Below are positions 1 to 8,085 of a DNA stretch of 64,000 bases, in pieces. The stretch is from JABMRW01 sp964396965 (GTDB lineage Bacteria > Chloroflexota > Dehalococcoidia > Dehalococcoidales > BS750m-G39). A program made the translations under genes and the position numbers. The notes beneath the pieces were generated by a model. That model saw only the letters and a program-made list of their open reading frames with translations. It did not search any database and was not told the DNA's origin. Each line of letters starts with the position of its first letter. Positions within the stretch are counted from its first letter, which is position 1. The DNA lies in assembly GCA_964396965.1 (NCBI GenBank), contig CAYNGD010000005.1, forward strand, positions 40,456 to 104,455, read 5' to 3'.

Positions 1-1612
1 GACCAGCGCATATTCCGGTAGCGTCGTCGATGTAGTGCATCGTCTCCTGCCACTCAACCAGTTCACAGGCGGCGTCAGCCGTCGGGTAATTTGGAAATGA
101 TGTGCCCGGCTCCCCCCAGTTCAAGATAAATTCCTTAATCTCTTCCTTATCAGTAGGGACTTGGATCCAGTCCTTGACGAACTCCTCTCTCTCCTCTTTG
201 GTGGCAAAAGGCGCCTGGGGTATCTGCCCTTCAATCTGGGTAATATTGATTTTCGCACCGGTGGACCACATGAGATAATAGATAGGGTTCAGCGTCCCCA
301 GCTTGATAGGTATCTGCTCGTGTTTCTTGATGGTATTATGGTCGTATTCCTCGGCCCCCTTGCCAATCTTGCGGGCCGCCCAGTAAACACCATCGGCCAG
401 AACATCGCCAATCCCCTCCCGCCGAACAATTTTCTCCAGCAGATAGAAAAATCTATCCTCGTTACTGGAGGGAAAATCGGGCAGGTCCTTGTCGGTCAAA
501 ATGCCGGCTTCATAAAGCTCAATGGCGAAGGCCATAACCTGCGGGGTGGTGTAGCCGTCCACGCCGTACTCCTGGGCCAGGCCGGCTATCTTAAAGCCAA
601 AGTCCAGGTCGGACATGGCCGCCATGGTATAGGTGAGTTTGGAGTAGCACTTCATCATGTACCGTTCAAGTTTGGGGTGGCGGATGATGCCGCCGCATTT
701 CATCGGGCAGTTATAGCAGCTTATCAGCCGCTCCACCGCCTTGTCCTGAATTCCCTTCCACTGCTCTTCAATATCCTTGTTCCAGAAGTCCCTTCTCCGG
801 TGGCGGGCATTTCCCCAGGCGAAACTGGCGGTGTGCCACTGCTCGTCATGCAGTCTCATCTCTTGGGGTGAGCCCAGCCCGGCCAGAATGGGCGGCACCC
901 CCTTGATTGGGTTTTCTCCCCGGAACTGTATGTATTTCAGCACCTCGTTGCAGAGCTCAATATATTCAGCCGGCCGGGCGATATTAATGTCCTTGGTGCC
1001 GCGGACGGCTATCGCCTTCAGCCCCTTGTCGCCCATAACGGCGCCTATACCGCCCCGGCTGGCGCTGGACCGGCCCTGCTCTATTGAGGCGAAATAGACC
1101 CGGTTTTCACCAGCCAGGCCGATAGTAGCCACCTGGGCTTTCGGCTCCTTAAGCTCCCGTTTAATCATTTCTTCAGTTTCCAGGCAGCCTTTCCCCTGCA
1201 GATGAGAGGCATCACGTATCTCTACCTTGTCATTGTTTATCCACAGATAGACCAGCTTGGGGGACTTGCCGCGGATGACCACCTTATCGTAACCGGCAAA
1301 CTTAAGTTCCGGCGCCCAGAACCCTCCCATTATGGAATAGGCCATTAACAGGGTCTGGGGGGAAAAGGTGGATATAATGGTACGGTTGGCACCAGGAGCT
1401 GGCGTGCCGGCTAGAAGACCGGCGCTGAATATCAGCAGATTCTCAGGGTCAAATGGTTTGGCTTCAGGGGGGACCCTGTCCCACAGTATCTTGGCGTTGG
1501 TGCCCAAGCCCCCCAGGTGAAGTTCGGTTAGTTTCGGGTCAGTCCCTTCCTTCTCAACGCTGCCCCGGGATAGGTCAATTTCTAGATTAACTCCTGTCTC
1601 GGCGTACCTCAT
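1..1612 (-). CDS. Aldehyde:ferredoxin oxidoreductase family protein, C-terminus cut by window edge
   Basis: Tungstopterin enzyme family that oxidises aldehydes to acids with ferredoxin. Reading the minus strand from the ATG at 1610-1612 (AGGGGGT ribosome site just upstream) gives about 537 residues with no stop before base 1. The N-terminus (MRYAETGVNLEIDLSRG) and the early glycine-rich part match AOR domain 1. A cluster motif SCYNCPMKCGG (Cys-x2-Cys-x3-Cys) lies near residue 300, and the distal cluster/pterin motif DATGIC sits at the very edge. Family members are about 600 residues, so only a short tail is missing. It starts 25 bases after a PaaX-like regulator on the same strand, so the two are probably co-transcribed. 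Family assignment is firm; the aldehyde substrate is unknown. Confidence 0.9.
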   Translation of the reverse strand, partial: MRYAETGVNLEIDLSRGSVEKEGTDPKLTELHLGGLGTNAKILWDRVPPEAKPFDPENLLIFSAGLLAGTPAPGANRTIISTFSPQTLLMAYSIMGGFWAPELKFAGYDKVVIRGKSPKLVYLWINNDKVEIRDASHLQGKGCLETEEMIKRELKEPKAQVATIGLAGENRVYFASIEQGRSSASRGGIGAVMGDKGLKAIAVRGTKDINIARPAEYIELCNEVLKYIQFRGENPIKGVPPILAGLGSPQEMRLHDEQWHTASFAWGNARHRRRDFWNKDIEEQWKGIQDKAVERLISCYNCPMKCGGIIRHPKLERYMMKCYSKLTYTMAAMSDLDFGFKIAGLAQEYGVDGYTTPQVMAFAIELYEAGILTDKDLPDFPSSNEDRFFYLLEKIVRREGIGDVLADGVYWAARKIGKGAEEYDHNTIKKHEQIPIKLGTLNPIYYLMWSTGAKINITQIEGQIPQAPFATKEEREEFVKDWIQVPTDKEEIKEFILNWGEPGTSFPNYPTADAACELVEWQETMHYIDDATGICAG

Positions 1613-1637
1613 TTTTTACCCCCTAAAGGCTGGGCCT

Positions 1638-2501
1638 CTAAACAGCCCCTCCGACCAGGTGTTTAGCCCTCCTGACGCCCCGATAGTTCTGGCATACTGA
1701 ATCGAAGTATTCATTGGCTTTCTCGGTGAGCAGGCCGTGATATTCATCAAACAGGGCGGCTGCCTGGGGACGCAACCAGTTATCGGGGAGCAGTTCCAGC
1801 GGCAGGTCCGGGTCATAGAAGGGCAGCTTGCGGTATTCATGGATAAGGTTGAAACGGGCGACAAAGCACTCGCTGGGTTCGATAGTCTCACCGGCCTGCA
1901 ACCGTTTCCGGTGCTCTTCCAGCTTGGGGCTATATTGAGCCAGGAAATCGGCGTACATGCGGTGTATCTTGCCCAGGTCCCAGCAGCGGGAGACGAGCTC
2001 CGCCGGGTCGGTACCGCCCTGATGCCGGGCACTGAAGATATGAACATATTCCTCAATGTTGAGCCTCTTTAGCAGGCTCTTCACCTCTCTGGTCAGGTCA
2101 TAGGGCGAAATCCAGGTGGCCTCGCTTAAGGGCCCGTAGCCCATCAAGCCCAGCTCAAGGCGCAGCCTGTCCCTGGCCTGCCGCAGGCTCTCCGGTATGG
2201 AGTAGGTAACGATATTCCAGTTGCCGTCCCAGTGAGAGTTCTTGCGCTGGAAGATGCGCTGTGCCCCCTCGATCAGCAGGCTGTGTCCCTCAGCGGTCAG
2301 CGAGTAGTAGCTTTTACGCTTGGTGCGCCTCACCTTAAGCAGACCGGAACGGCACATCCTGGAGACCGCTGACCTAATAGCCTGTTCTGAAAGGCCAAAA
2401 TTGCCCAGCAGTGTGACCAGACTGCCAATCCCGATCTCACCACCCCGGTGCAGTACGTAATCACCGTAGAGGGTGAGCATAGCGGCTCTAGGACCCAACA
2501 T
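1638..2501 (-). CDS. PaaX-like transcriptional repressor
   Basis: Predicted cytoplasmic DNA-binding regulator of the PaaX family, whose founding member represses phenylacetate catabolism and responds to phenylacetyl-CoA. Residues about 10-75 form the winged helix-turn-helix (GNFGLSEQAIRSAVSRM, then a basic wing RRTKRKSYYSLT). The central and C-terminal parts follow the PaaX layout, and the length (287 aa) is normal. It precedes the AOR gene on the same strand and is divergent from fdhD. Its own promoter overlaps an inverted repeat, which fits autoregulation. An acyl-CoA ligand is likely by family; which one is not visible. Confidence 0.85.
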   Translation of the reverse strand: MLGPRAAMLTLYGDYVLHRGGEIGIGSLVTLLGNFGLSEQAIRSAVSRMCRSGLLKVRRTKRKSYYSLTAEGHSLLIEGAQRIFQRKNSHWDGNWNIVTYSIPESLRQARDRLRLELGLMGYGPLSEATWISPYDLTREVKSLLKRLNIEEYVHIFSARHQGGTDPAELVSRCWDLGKIHRMYADFLAQYSPKLEEHRKRLQAGETIEPSECFVARFNLIHEYRKLPFYDPDLPLELLPDNWLRPQAAALFDEYHGLLTEKANEYFDSVCQNYRGVRRAKHLVGGAV

Positions 2502-2524
2502 CAGTATGTCTCATTTTTAGTATT

Positions 2525-2575
2525 GCGTTATTTTTACGCTATATTAATATTATCACATACCTGCTGCCCCGTCAA
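2525..2575 (-). promoter_or_regulatory. Promoter and probable operator of the PaaX-like gene
   Basis: On the minus strand TTGACG (2570-2575) is followed by a 17-base spacer and TAATAT (2547-2552), a near-consensus sigma-70 promoter. Immediately downstream, where the transcript should start, lies the inverted repeat GCGTTATTTTTACGC (2525-2539, four-base arms). An operator over the start site is typical of autorepression, so this is the best candidate binding site for the PaaX-like protein. Confidence 0.6.
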
Positions 2576-2623
2576 TCCCCAAAAAGCTAGCCAGCCGGCC
2601 TTAAAACTGTTATATTTAGAGAG

Positions 2624-3403
2624 ATGGGAGACGAGCTAGAGAGATTCCCGGTATTACGGTTTACCAGGGAAGGCAGAAGCGACACCGAGCTGGCAGTGGC
2701 CAGAGAATTCCTGTTTACCATCTTCCTCAACGACCAGGAACTGGCCACCATACTCTGCTCCCCGGGGAATCTGCGCTATCTGGCCGTCGGCTTCCTTGCC
2801 TCGGAAGGCATAATTAAAAGCAGGGACGAAATCAAAAAGATGGAAATCGATGACTGGCTGGGTACGGCGCATGTGGAGATTAAAGACAGCAGTACCATTG
2901 ACGATAGCTTTACCAAGCGGCTGATAGCCTCGGGCTGTGGGGGGGCGGCTACCTTCTACAGCCTGGCTGATGCCGCCACCCCGAAGGTAGAGTCAGCCAT
3001 GAGAATATCCCCTGACGAGGTCTTTGCCCTGGTCAGCCAGTTTCAACACCGCTCCCAGCTTTACCTGGCGACCCACGGTGTCCACAGTGCCGCCCTGGCT
3101 GACGGGAAAGAAATCTTGATCTTCAGCGAGGATATAGGCCGACACAACGCCATTGATAAAATCTTCGGCAAGTGCATTTTAGAGGACATCCCCACCAGTG
3201 ACCGATTAATCATATCCAGCGGCAGAATCTCTTCGGAGATATCGCACAAGGTAGCCAAGAGAGGTATTCCTATCATTGTTTCCCTGTCAGCGCCGACCAG
3301 CCTGGGCTTGAAGACCGCCGACAAAATGGGCATTACCCTGATCGGCTCGGTGAGGGGGAAGAGGATGGATGTCTATACCCATCCACAGAGAATACTTTAT
3401 TGA
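2624..3403 (+). CDS. fdhD: Formate dehydrogenase accessory sulfurtransferase FdhD
   Basis: FdhD relays sulfur from a cysteine desulfurase to the Mo/W-pterin cofactor of formate dehydrogenases and relatives. At 259 aa it has the usual size, with the FdhD landmarks VGFLASEGII (about 55-64), the catalytic-loop region IASGCGG (Cys105), LYLATHGVHSAAL and the strongly conserved EDIGRHNAIDK. The loop carries one cysteine (Cys-Gly-Gly-Ala) where E. coli FdhD has Cys-x2-Cys; the first cysteine is retained. No formate dehydrogenase is in the window, so it may serve an enzyme elsewhere. It is divergent from the PaaX/AOR pair. Confidence 0.93.
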   Translation: MGDELERFPVLRFTREGRSDTELAVAREFLFTIFLNDQELATILCSPGNLRYLAVGFLASEGIIKSRDEIKKMEIDDWLGTAHVEIKDSSTIDDSFTKRLIASGCGGAATFYSLADAATPKVESAMRISPDEVFALVSQFQHRSQLYLATHGVHSAALADGKEILIFSEDIGRHNAIDKIFGKCILEDIPTSDRLIISSGRISSEISHKVAKRGIPIIVSLSAPTSLGLKTADKMGITLIGSVRGKRMDVYTHPQRILY

Positions 3404-3452
3404 TAGAGCCGGGCGGTGACTCGCCCAAACTAAATCTAGGAGGGCTACTATC

Positions 3453-4535
3453 ATGGCAACCAAGAGAAAAGCTACCATGACCGACAAGGAGAGGGTGGCG
3501 GCACTGTTAAGGCGAGAAAGGCCGGACCGGGTTCCTATCTGGCCAATGGTCGCCGGCTTTCCTATGGTCTATACCCAGACCTCTATCGCCGACGCCTACA
3601 ACAAACCAGAGGTCTCTCTGGCCGCGCAACGCAAGACCGCGCGGGACTTCGGCTGGCTGTTCATGCCAATGATAGCCTACGCCGCCTTCGGCGGCTGGGA
3701 GTTCGGGGGAGAAATCAAGTGGCCCAGCAGCGAGTTTGCCCAGGCGCCGACCGTCCTCAAACATGCCGTGGCCACCCCGGACGATGTCATGAAACTCAAG
3801 GTGCCCGATGTTAAGAAAGCCGGCATCATTCCCCTGGTGGTGAAGTTCTGCGCCCTGGCCGCTAAGGAACAGCTTGATAATAAGCCGTTTAGCGTTGTCC
3901 TTTTCATGGAGGGAACTTTTAATACCGCCGCCAATATTGCCGGCGTGGACACCTTCGCCAAATGGCTGCTCAAGAAGCCCGAAGCCGCCCACCGCCTGCT
4001 GCGGCTGGTGGCCGATTTTCAGATTGAGCTGGCCAACTATTATAAGGACAGCTTCGGCACCGAGGGTGCCGTGCTCTTTGGCGGTGAGCCGAGCTCATCC
4101 AATCAGCTAATCTCACCCAGGCAGTTTGAGGAGTTTGCCCTACCCTATCTCAAGGAAACTCACCAGAAGGTGCTGGCGATGGGCTTTAAGACCTTCCTGA
4201 TGCATATCTGCGGCGAGCAGAACGCCAACCTGCCCTACTGGGCTAAAGTCCCCATGGGCAACCCTGGCTTAGTCAGCTTCGGCCACGAGGTTGAGCTGGA
4301 AACAGCCGCCAGCTATTTCCCCAACGACATCATCGTCGGCAATCTGGAGCCGGCCATCATCCAGACCAAGACGCCTGAAGAAGTCTACCAGGCCGCCAAG
4401 GAGGTCATCACCAAGGGGGAAAAGCTGGCCAACGGCTTTATCCTGGCCCCCGGCTGTGAGCTGCCGCCGATGGCGCCGGTGGAAAATGTAAGGGCAATTA
4501 CCCGGGCGGTTAACGACTTCAGCTGGTATGATTAG
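3453..4535 (+). CDS. Uroporphyrinogen decarboxylase-family protein (MtaA/CmuA-like)
   Basis: A 360-residue URO-D fold protein. Anaerobes carry many such proteins that act as corrinoid:methyl-acceptor methyltransferases rather than in haem synthesis. A ribosome site AGGAGG precedes the ATG closely. Recognisable blocks are RRERPDRVPIWPM near the start, FMEGTFNTAANIAGVD in the middle, LFGGEPSSSNQLISPRQFEEFALPYLK, MHICGEQNANLPYW (His/Cys metal-site region) and the C-terminal GFILAPGCELPP, whose Cys is typical of the zinc-binding methyltransferase branch. No corrinoid protein is next to it. True HemE function is unlikely, since other haem genes are absent and the metal-site motifs are present. Confidence 0.8.
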   Translation: MATKRKATMTDKERVAALLRRERPDRVPIWPMVAGFPMVYTQTSIADAYNKPEVSLAAQRKTARDFGWLFMPMIAYAAFGGWEFGGEIKWPSSEFAQAPTVLKHAVATPDDVMKLKVPDVKKAGIIPLVVKFCALAAKEQLDNKPFSVVLFMEGTFNTAANIAGVDTFAKWLLKKPEAAHRLLRLVADFQIELANYYKDSFGTEGAVLFGGEPSSSNQLISPRQFEEFALPYLKETHQKVLAMGFKTFLMHICGEQNANLPYWAKVPMGNPGLVSFGHEVELETAASYFPNDIIVGNLEPAIIQTKTPEEVYQAAKEVITKGEKLANGFILAPGCELPPMAPVENVRAITRAVNDFSWYD

Positions 4536-4553
4536 GGGACGCTCCCAGCAAAA

Positions 4554-4958
4554 CTATGGCGTTTCGGCGGAATCCCGGCGGTCGCTCTCGGCCAGAACGG
4601 CCTTTATTTTCTCCACCAGATAGTCCGGGTTCAGCGGCTTGGAGATGTAGTCGTCGGCGCCAAAGCGCTTCGCCGTCTCAAAGATGTCCGCCCGGCCGGT
4701 GAACAGGATTATCGGAATCTGCGAAAAGGTGCGTACCTCAACCAGAACGTCCATACCGCTTAGATTGGGCATCAGAACGTCGAGCAGCATAACATCGAAA
4801 TTCTGCTTGCGCACCAGCTCAATCGCCTCGGCGCCGCTGGTGGTGGAAACTACGTCGTATCCGGCATACTTCAGCTTCAGGCCAAACACCCTGCCGATCT
4901 GGGGCTGGTCATCAACGATGAGGACGCGTCTCCTGTCCGCCGGTTCCAAGTCAGCCAC
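4554..4958 (-). CDS. Single-domain response regulator (CheY-like receiver)
   Basis: A stand-alone 134-residue receiver domain. The phosphorylation site is Asp60 (VMLLDVLMP), with the acidic pair Asp16-Asp17 (LIVDDQ), the switch Thr87 (ILFTGRAD) and the conserved Lys107 (YISKPLN). There is no output domain, so it must act by protein contact or as a phosphorelay intermediate. No histidine kinase is adjacent. It converges with the URO-D-family gene and is divergent from the next membrane-protein gene. Confidence 0.9.
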   Translation of the reverse strand: MADLEPADRRRVLIVDDQPQIGRVFGLKLKYAGYDVVSTTSGAEAIELVRKQNFDVMLLDVLMPNLSGMDVLVEVRTFSQIPIILFTGRADIFETAKRFGADDYISKPLNPDYLVEKIKAVLAESDRRDSAETP

Positions 4959-5080
4959 ATACTCATTGTATCACCTGTCCCACCCGACAACAATGAGAAA
5001 GGGCAAATGTCATAAATTTGTAATCTTTACCCGTTCTATTTTATGATTATTAAACGGCTAAAAGGCTATTGTTCTCTCAG

Positions 5081-5590
5081 ATGAAAACAGGCAGGAAAAG
5101 CCTCGGCTTTCTGTTGATGGCCATGATCCTGATGATTCTGGTGCCGGCGGGTCAGGCCGCCGCTCAGGAAAATAGCTTTCAACTATCGCTGAACGTGCTG
5201 CCCGGCTACTACTACCGGGAGATAACCCCCGGCCAGGAAAGCACCCTTTATCTGGAAATCAATAACACCGGCAACCAGGCGGTAACCGATATCAGACTGA
5301 GTTCGGACAAGCCCGCAGGGTGGAATGTCAGCCTGAGCCCGGAGAGCATAGCCTACCTTGGCGCCGGCAGCTCTCAGTCCATTGATGTAAGCGTGACCGC
5401 CCCATCGGGGACGGAGCGTGGGGACTATACCCTGACGATTATCGCCCAGGCCAGCCAGACGCGCACGGCAACGAGCACGGTGGTGCACGTGGTGAGCAGC
5501 CTCTCCGTCTGGCTCTGGGTTGGTATAGGGCTGGCCGTATTGCTAATCGCCGCCTTCGCCTTCATATTCCTTCGCTTCGGGCGGGATTAA
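5081..5590 (+). CDS. Membrane-anchored NEW3-domain extracytoplasmic protein
   Basis: About 169 residues starting at MKTGRKSLGF; a TTG 12 bases upstream is an alternative start. An N-terminal signal sequence (hydrophobic LLMAMILMILVPAGQAAAQ) is followed by one beta-sandwich domain of the NEW3 type (LEINNTGNQAVTDIRLSSDK, then GERGDYTLTI-like strands). A C-terminal transmembrane helix (WLWVGIGLAVLLIAAFAFI) and a short basic/acidic tail end the protein. It is probably displayed outside the membrane. A small polytopic protein follows 35 bases later and is likely co-transcribed. No enzymatic residues are evident. Confidence 0.7.
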   Translation: MKTGRKSLGFLLMAMILMILVPAGQAAAQENSFQLSLNVLPGYYYREITPGQESTLYLEINNTGNQAVTDIRLSSDKPAGWNVSLSPESIAYLGAGSSQSIDVSVTAPSGTERGDYTLTIIAQASQTRTATSTVVHVVSSLSVWLWVGIGLAVLLIAAFAFIFLRFGRD

Positions 5591-5625
5591 CGGCATTAAT
5601 AATTAATACCACTGGAGGAGTAAAG

Positions 5626-6027
5626 ATGATTGAAAGAGTCCACGAGCACATTATCAACGAACTGGGGACGAACGCCCGCACCGACACCATCTTTGTCCTG
5701 GCCGCCATCCTATTGAACCTGATTGCGCTCGGTGTCAATTCCGCCATCGCCTCTTCGAGCAATAACGGCACCCAGACCATCGTCATGTTTACCTTTGTCG
5801 TCCTGATAATAGTGGTCAACCTGGTCTCCGAAGTCGGCCTGATACGGGGGAGGCGGATGAGGCGGAAGCTGCTCAGCGGGCTGCTCAAAATGTACAAAGA
5901 CCAGGGGGTGGAGGGCTACTACGACCCCAGCATCCTGGGTGACTATACTATCAGATACAATCTTTTCATGCTGGCGGTCCTGGTCACCGGCCTGGTGGCT
6001 ATTATTATCCCCTTTATTATACGCTGA
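5626..6027 (+). CDS. Small integral membrane protein of unknown function
   Basis: A 133-residue protein with three predicted transmembrane helices (roughly residues 22-44, 51-73 and 110-132). A soluble loop between the second and third carries a basic stretch (RGRRMRRK), which suggests it faces the cytoplasm. A good ribosome site (GGAGGAG) precedes the ATG. It lies between the NEW3 membrane protein and the glucokinase gene on the same strand. I recognise no family. Confidence 0.6.
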   Translation: MIERVHEHIINELGTNARTDTIFVLAAILLNLIALGVNSAIASSSNNGTQTIVMFTFVVLIIVVNLVSEVGLIRGRRMRRKLLSGLLKMYKDQGVEGYYDPSILGDYTIRYNLFMLAVLVTGLVAIIIPFIIR

Positions 6028-6067
6028 CACTCTATAGGGTTCCCGGCAGTTCTAGAGAGGTGAGGAG

Positions 6068-7054
6068 ATGGCAGAAAGAAAAGAGGAGCTAGCCCTCGGC
6101 ATTGACCTCGGCGGCACCAAGATAGTTACCTCAGTGGTGGAAGCAGGGGGCCGGATGCTATCGCGCGACTACAGTGTGACCCCGGCCGCCAGGGGCCGGG
6201 AGGCCGTCATTCAGGCCATCATAGAATCTGCCCGACGCACACTGCAGGAGGCCGGTATCTCGTCCTCAGAGCTGACGGCGGTGGGGATTGGTGCGCCTGG
6301 GCTTTCCAACCCCGGTAGCGGCGTCCTCTATACCTCGCCCAACCTACCCGGCTGGCAGGACGTCCCGCTGAGAGACATCATCGCCCGGGAACTGGGCAGT
6401 AAGGCCTATCTCACCAATGATGCCAATGCCGCCGCCATCGGTGAGTTTTACTACGGGGCGGGCAAGGGGGCCAGCAACTTCGTCTATATCACGGTGAGCA
6501 CGGGCATCGGCGGGGGCATTATCATCAACGGCGAGCTCTATACCGGCCCAACCGGCACCGCCGGTGAGGTGGGGCACATGGTCATCGACGATAACGGGCC
6601 GCTCTGCAAATGCGGCAACCGGGGGTGCTGGGAGACGCTGGCCTCAGGCAGGGCGCTGGCCGCGGAAGCCAGGCGCCTTATCAAGAAGGGAACCACCAGC
6701 ACTATACTGGAACTGGCCGGGGGGGCTATCGATAAGGTGAACGCCGAGGCCATACACCGAGCCGCCCTAGCGGGAGACAAGCTGGCCAGCCAGCTGATAG
6801 CCAGGGCGGCCTACTACCTCGGCGTCGGCCTGGCCAACCTGATAAACATCTTCAACCCGGAGGTCATCGTCATCGGGGGAGGCCTGGCCAACATCGGCGA
6901 CAGGCTGCTCCTACCCGCCTACCAGGAAGCGGGACGGAGGGCCTTCAAACAGTCCTATCAGGCGGTACGCTTCGCCCGCGCCGAGCTCGGGCAGAACTCT
7001 GGGGTAATTGGCGCCGCCGCCTACGCCCTGGAGCAGCCCCGAAGAAAAACATAG
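6068..7054 (+). CDS. ROK-family glucokinase
   Basis: Phosphorylates glucose with ATP at the entry of glycolysis. ROK landmarks are the ATP phosphate loop GIDLGGTKI (11-19), catalytic Asp118 in TNDANAAA, the sugar-binding EVGH with His170, and the zinc motif CKCGNRGCWET (Cys180, Cys182, Cys187). The length of 328 aa is typical. It is the first gene of a tight same-strand run with gap, pgi, pfkA and pyk, which supports a glycolytic rather than a regulatory (repressor) role; there is no N-terminal helix-turn-helix. Confidence 0.9.
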   Translation: MAERKEELALGIDLGGTKIVTSVVEAGGRMLSRDYSVTPAARGREAVIQAIIESARRTLQEAGISSSELTAVGIGAPGLSNPGSGVLYTSPNLPGWQDVPLRDIIARELGSKAYLTNDANAAAIGEFYYGAGKGASNFVYITVSTGIGGGIIINGELYTGPTGTAGEVGHMVIDDNGPLCKCGNRGCWETLASGRALAAEARRLIKKGTTSTILELAGGAIDKVNAEAIHRAALAGDKLASQLIARAAYYLGVGLANLINIFNPEVIVIGGGLANIGDRLLLPAYQEAGRRAFKQSYQAVRFARAELGQNSGVIGAAAYALEQPRRKT

Positions 7055-7072
7055 CAGACAAGGAGGTCAAAA

Positions 7073-8083
7073 ATGACAGTCAAAGTAGGTATCAACGGTT
7101 TCGGCCGCATCGGCCGGTTGGCGCTGAGGTCGGCGCTGGAGAGAAAGAAGGACATCGAGATTGTGGCGGTCAACGACCTGACCGACCCCAGGACCAACGC
7201 CCATCTCCTCAAATACGATAGCAGCTACGGGCGCTACCCCGGCGAGGTAAGCGCCACCCAGGACAGCATAAAGGTGGACGGCAAGGAGATAAAGGTCATC
7301 GCCGAGCGGGACCCGGCCAAAATCGGCTGGAGAAACTACGGCGCGGAGATTGTCATCGAGTCCACCGGCCTCTTCACCGACGCCACCAAGGCCGCCGCCC
7401 ACAAGCAGGGCGGGGCCAAGAAAATCGTGATTTCGGCGCCGGCCAAGAATGAGGATATAACCATCGTCCTTGGTGTAAACCAGGGCAAGTACCAGCCGAA
7501 AAAGCACCACATCATCTCCAACGCCTCCTGCACCACCAACGGGACGGCACCACTGGTCAAGGTGCTCAACGACAGCTTCGGCATCAGGCAGGGGCTGATG
7601 ACCACCGCCCATTCCTACACCAACGACCAGCGCCTGCTGGATATGTACCACCGGGACCTGCGCCGGGCGCGGGCCGCCGCCCTGAACATCGTCCCCACCA
7701 CCACCGGGGCCGCAAGGGCGGTCAGCCTGGTCATACCCAAGCTCAAGGGCAAGCTGGACGGCATAGCCCTCAGGGTGCCCACCCCCACCGTATCCATAGT
7801 TGACCTCGTGGCTAACCTAGAGAAAACCACCACCGTTGAGGAGATCAACCAGGCCTTCAAGGCGGCGGCGGAGGGTGAGCTCAAGGGGATACTGGAATAC
7901 TGCGACCAGCCCCTGGTGAGCACCGATTTCAAGGGAGACCCGGCCAGCTCCATATTCGACGCCCTGAGCACCATGGTCATCAGCGGCAACATGGTCAAGG
8001 TGCTGGGCTGGTACGACAACGAGTGGGGCTACAGCTGCCGCCTGGTCGACCTGATAGCGTTTATAGCCGATAAAGGGCTCTGA
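7073..8083 (+). CDS. gap: Glyceraldehyde-3-phosphate dehydrogenase, type I
   Basis: Oxidises glyceraldehyde 3-phosphate to 1,3-bisphosphoglycerate with NAD. The Rossmann motif INGFGRIGR is at 7-15. Asp35 after the second strand favours NAD over NADP. The catalytic Cys153 lies in SNASCTTN, and the partner His in TTAHSYTNDQ. The C-terminal WYDNEWGYS block is intact. At 336 aa it is full length. It starts 18 bases after the glucokinase and ends two bases before pgi, so it is clearly within an operon. Phosphoglycerate kinase is not in this cluster. Confidence 0.97.
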   Translation: MTVKVGINGFGRIGRLALRSALERKKDIEIVAVNDLTDPRTNAHLLKYDSSYGRYPGEVSATQDSIKVDGKEIKVIAERDPAKIGWRNYGAEIVIESTGLFTDATKAAAHKQGGAKKIVISAPAKNEDITIVLGVNQGKYQPKKHHIISNASCTTNGTAPLVKVLNDSFGIRQGLMTTAHSYTNDQRLLDMYHRDLRRARAAALNIVPTTTGAARAVSLVIPKLKGKLDGIALRVPTPTVSIVDLVANLEKTTTVEEINQAFKAAAEGELKGILEYCDQPLVSTDFKGDPASSIFDALSTMVISGNMVKVLGWYDNEWGYSCRLVDLIAFIADKGL

Positions 8084-8085
8084 TT

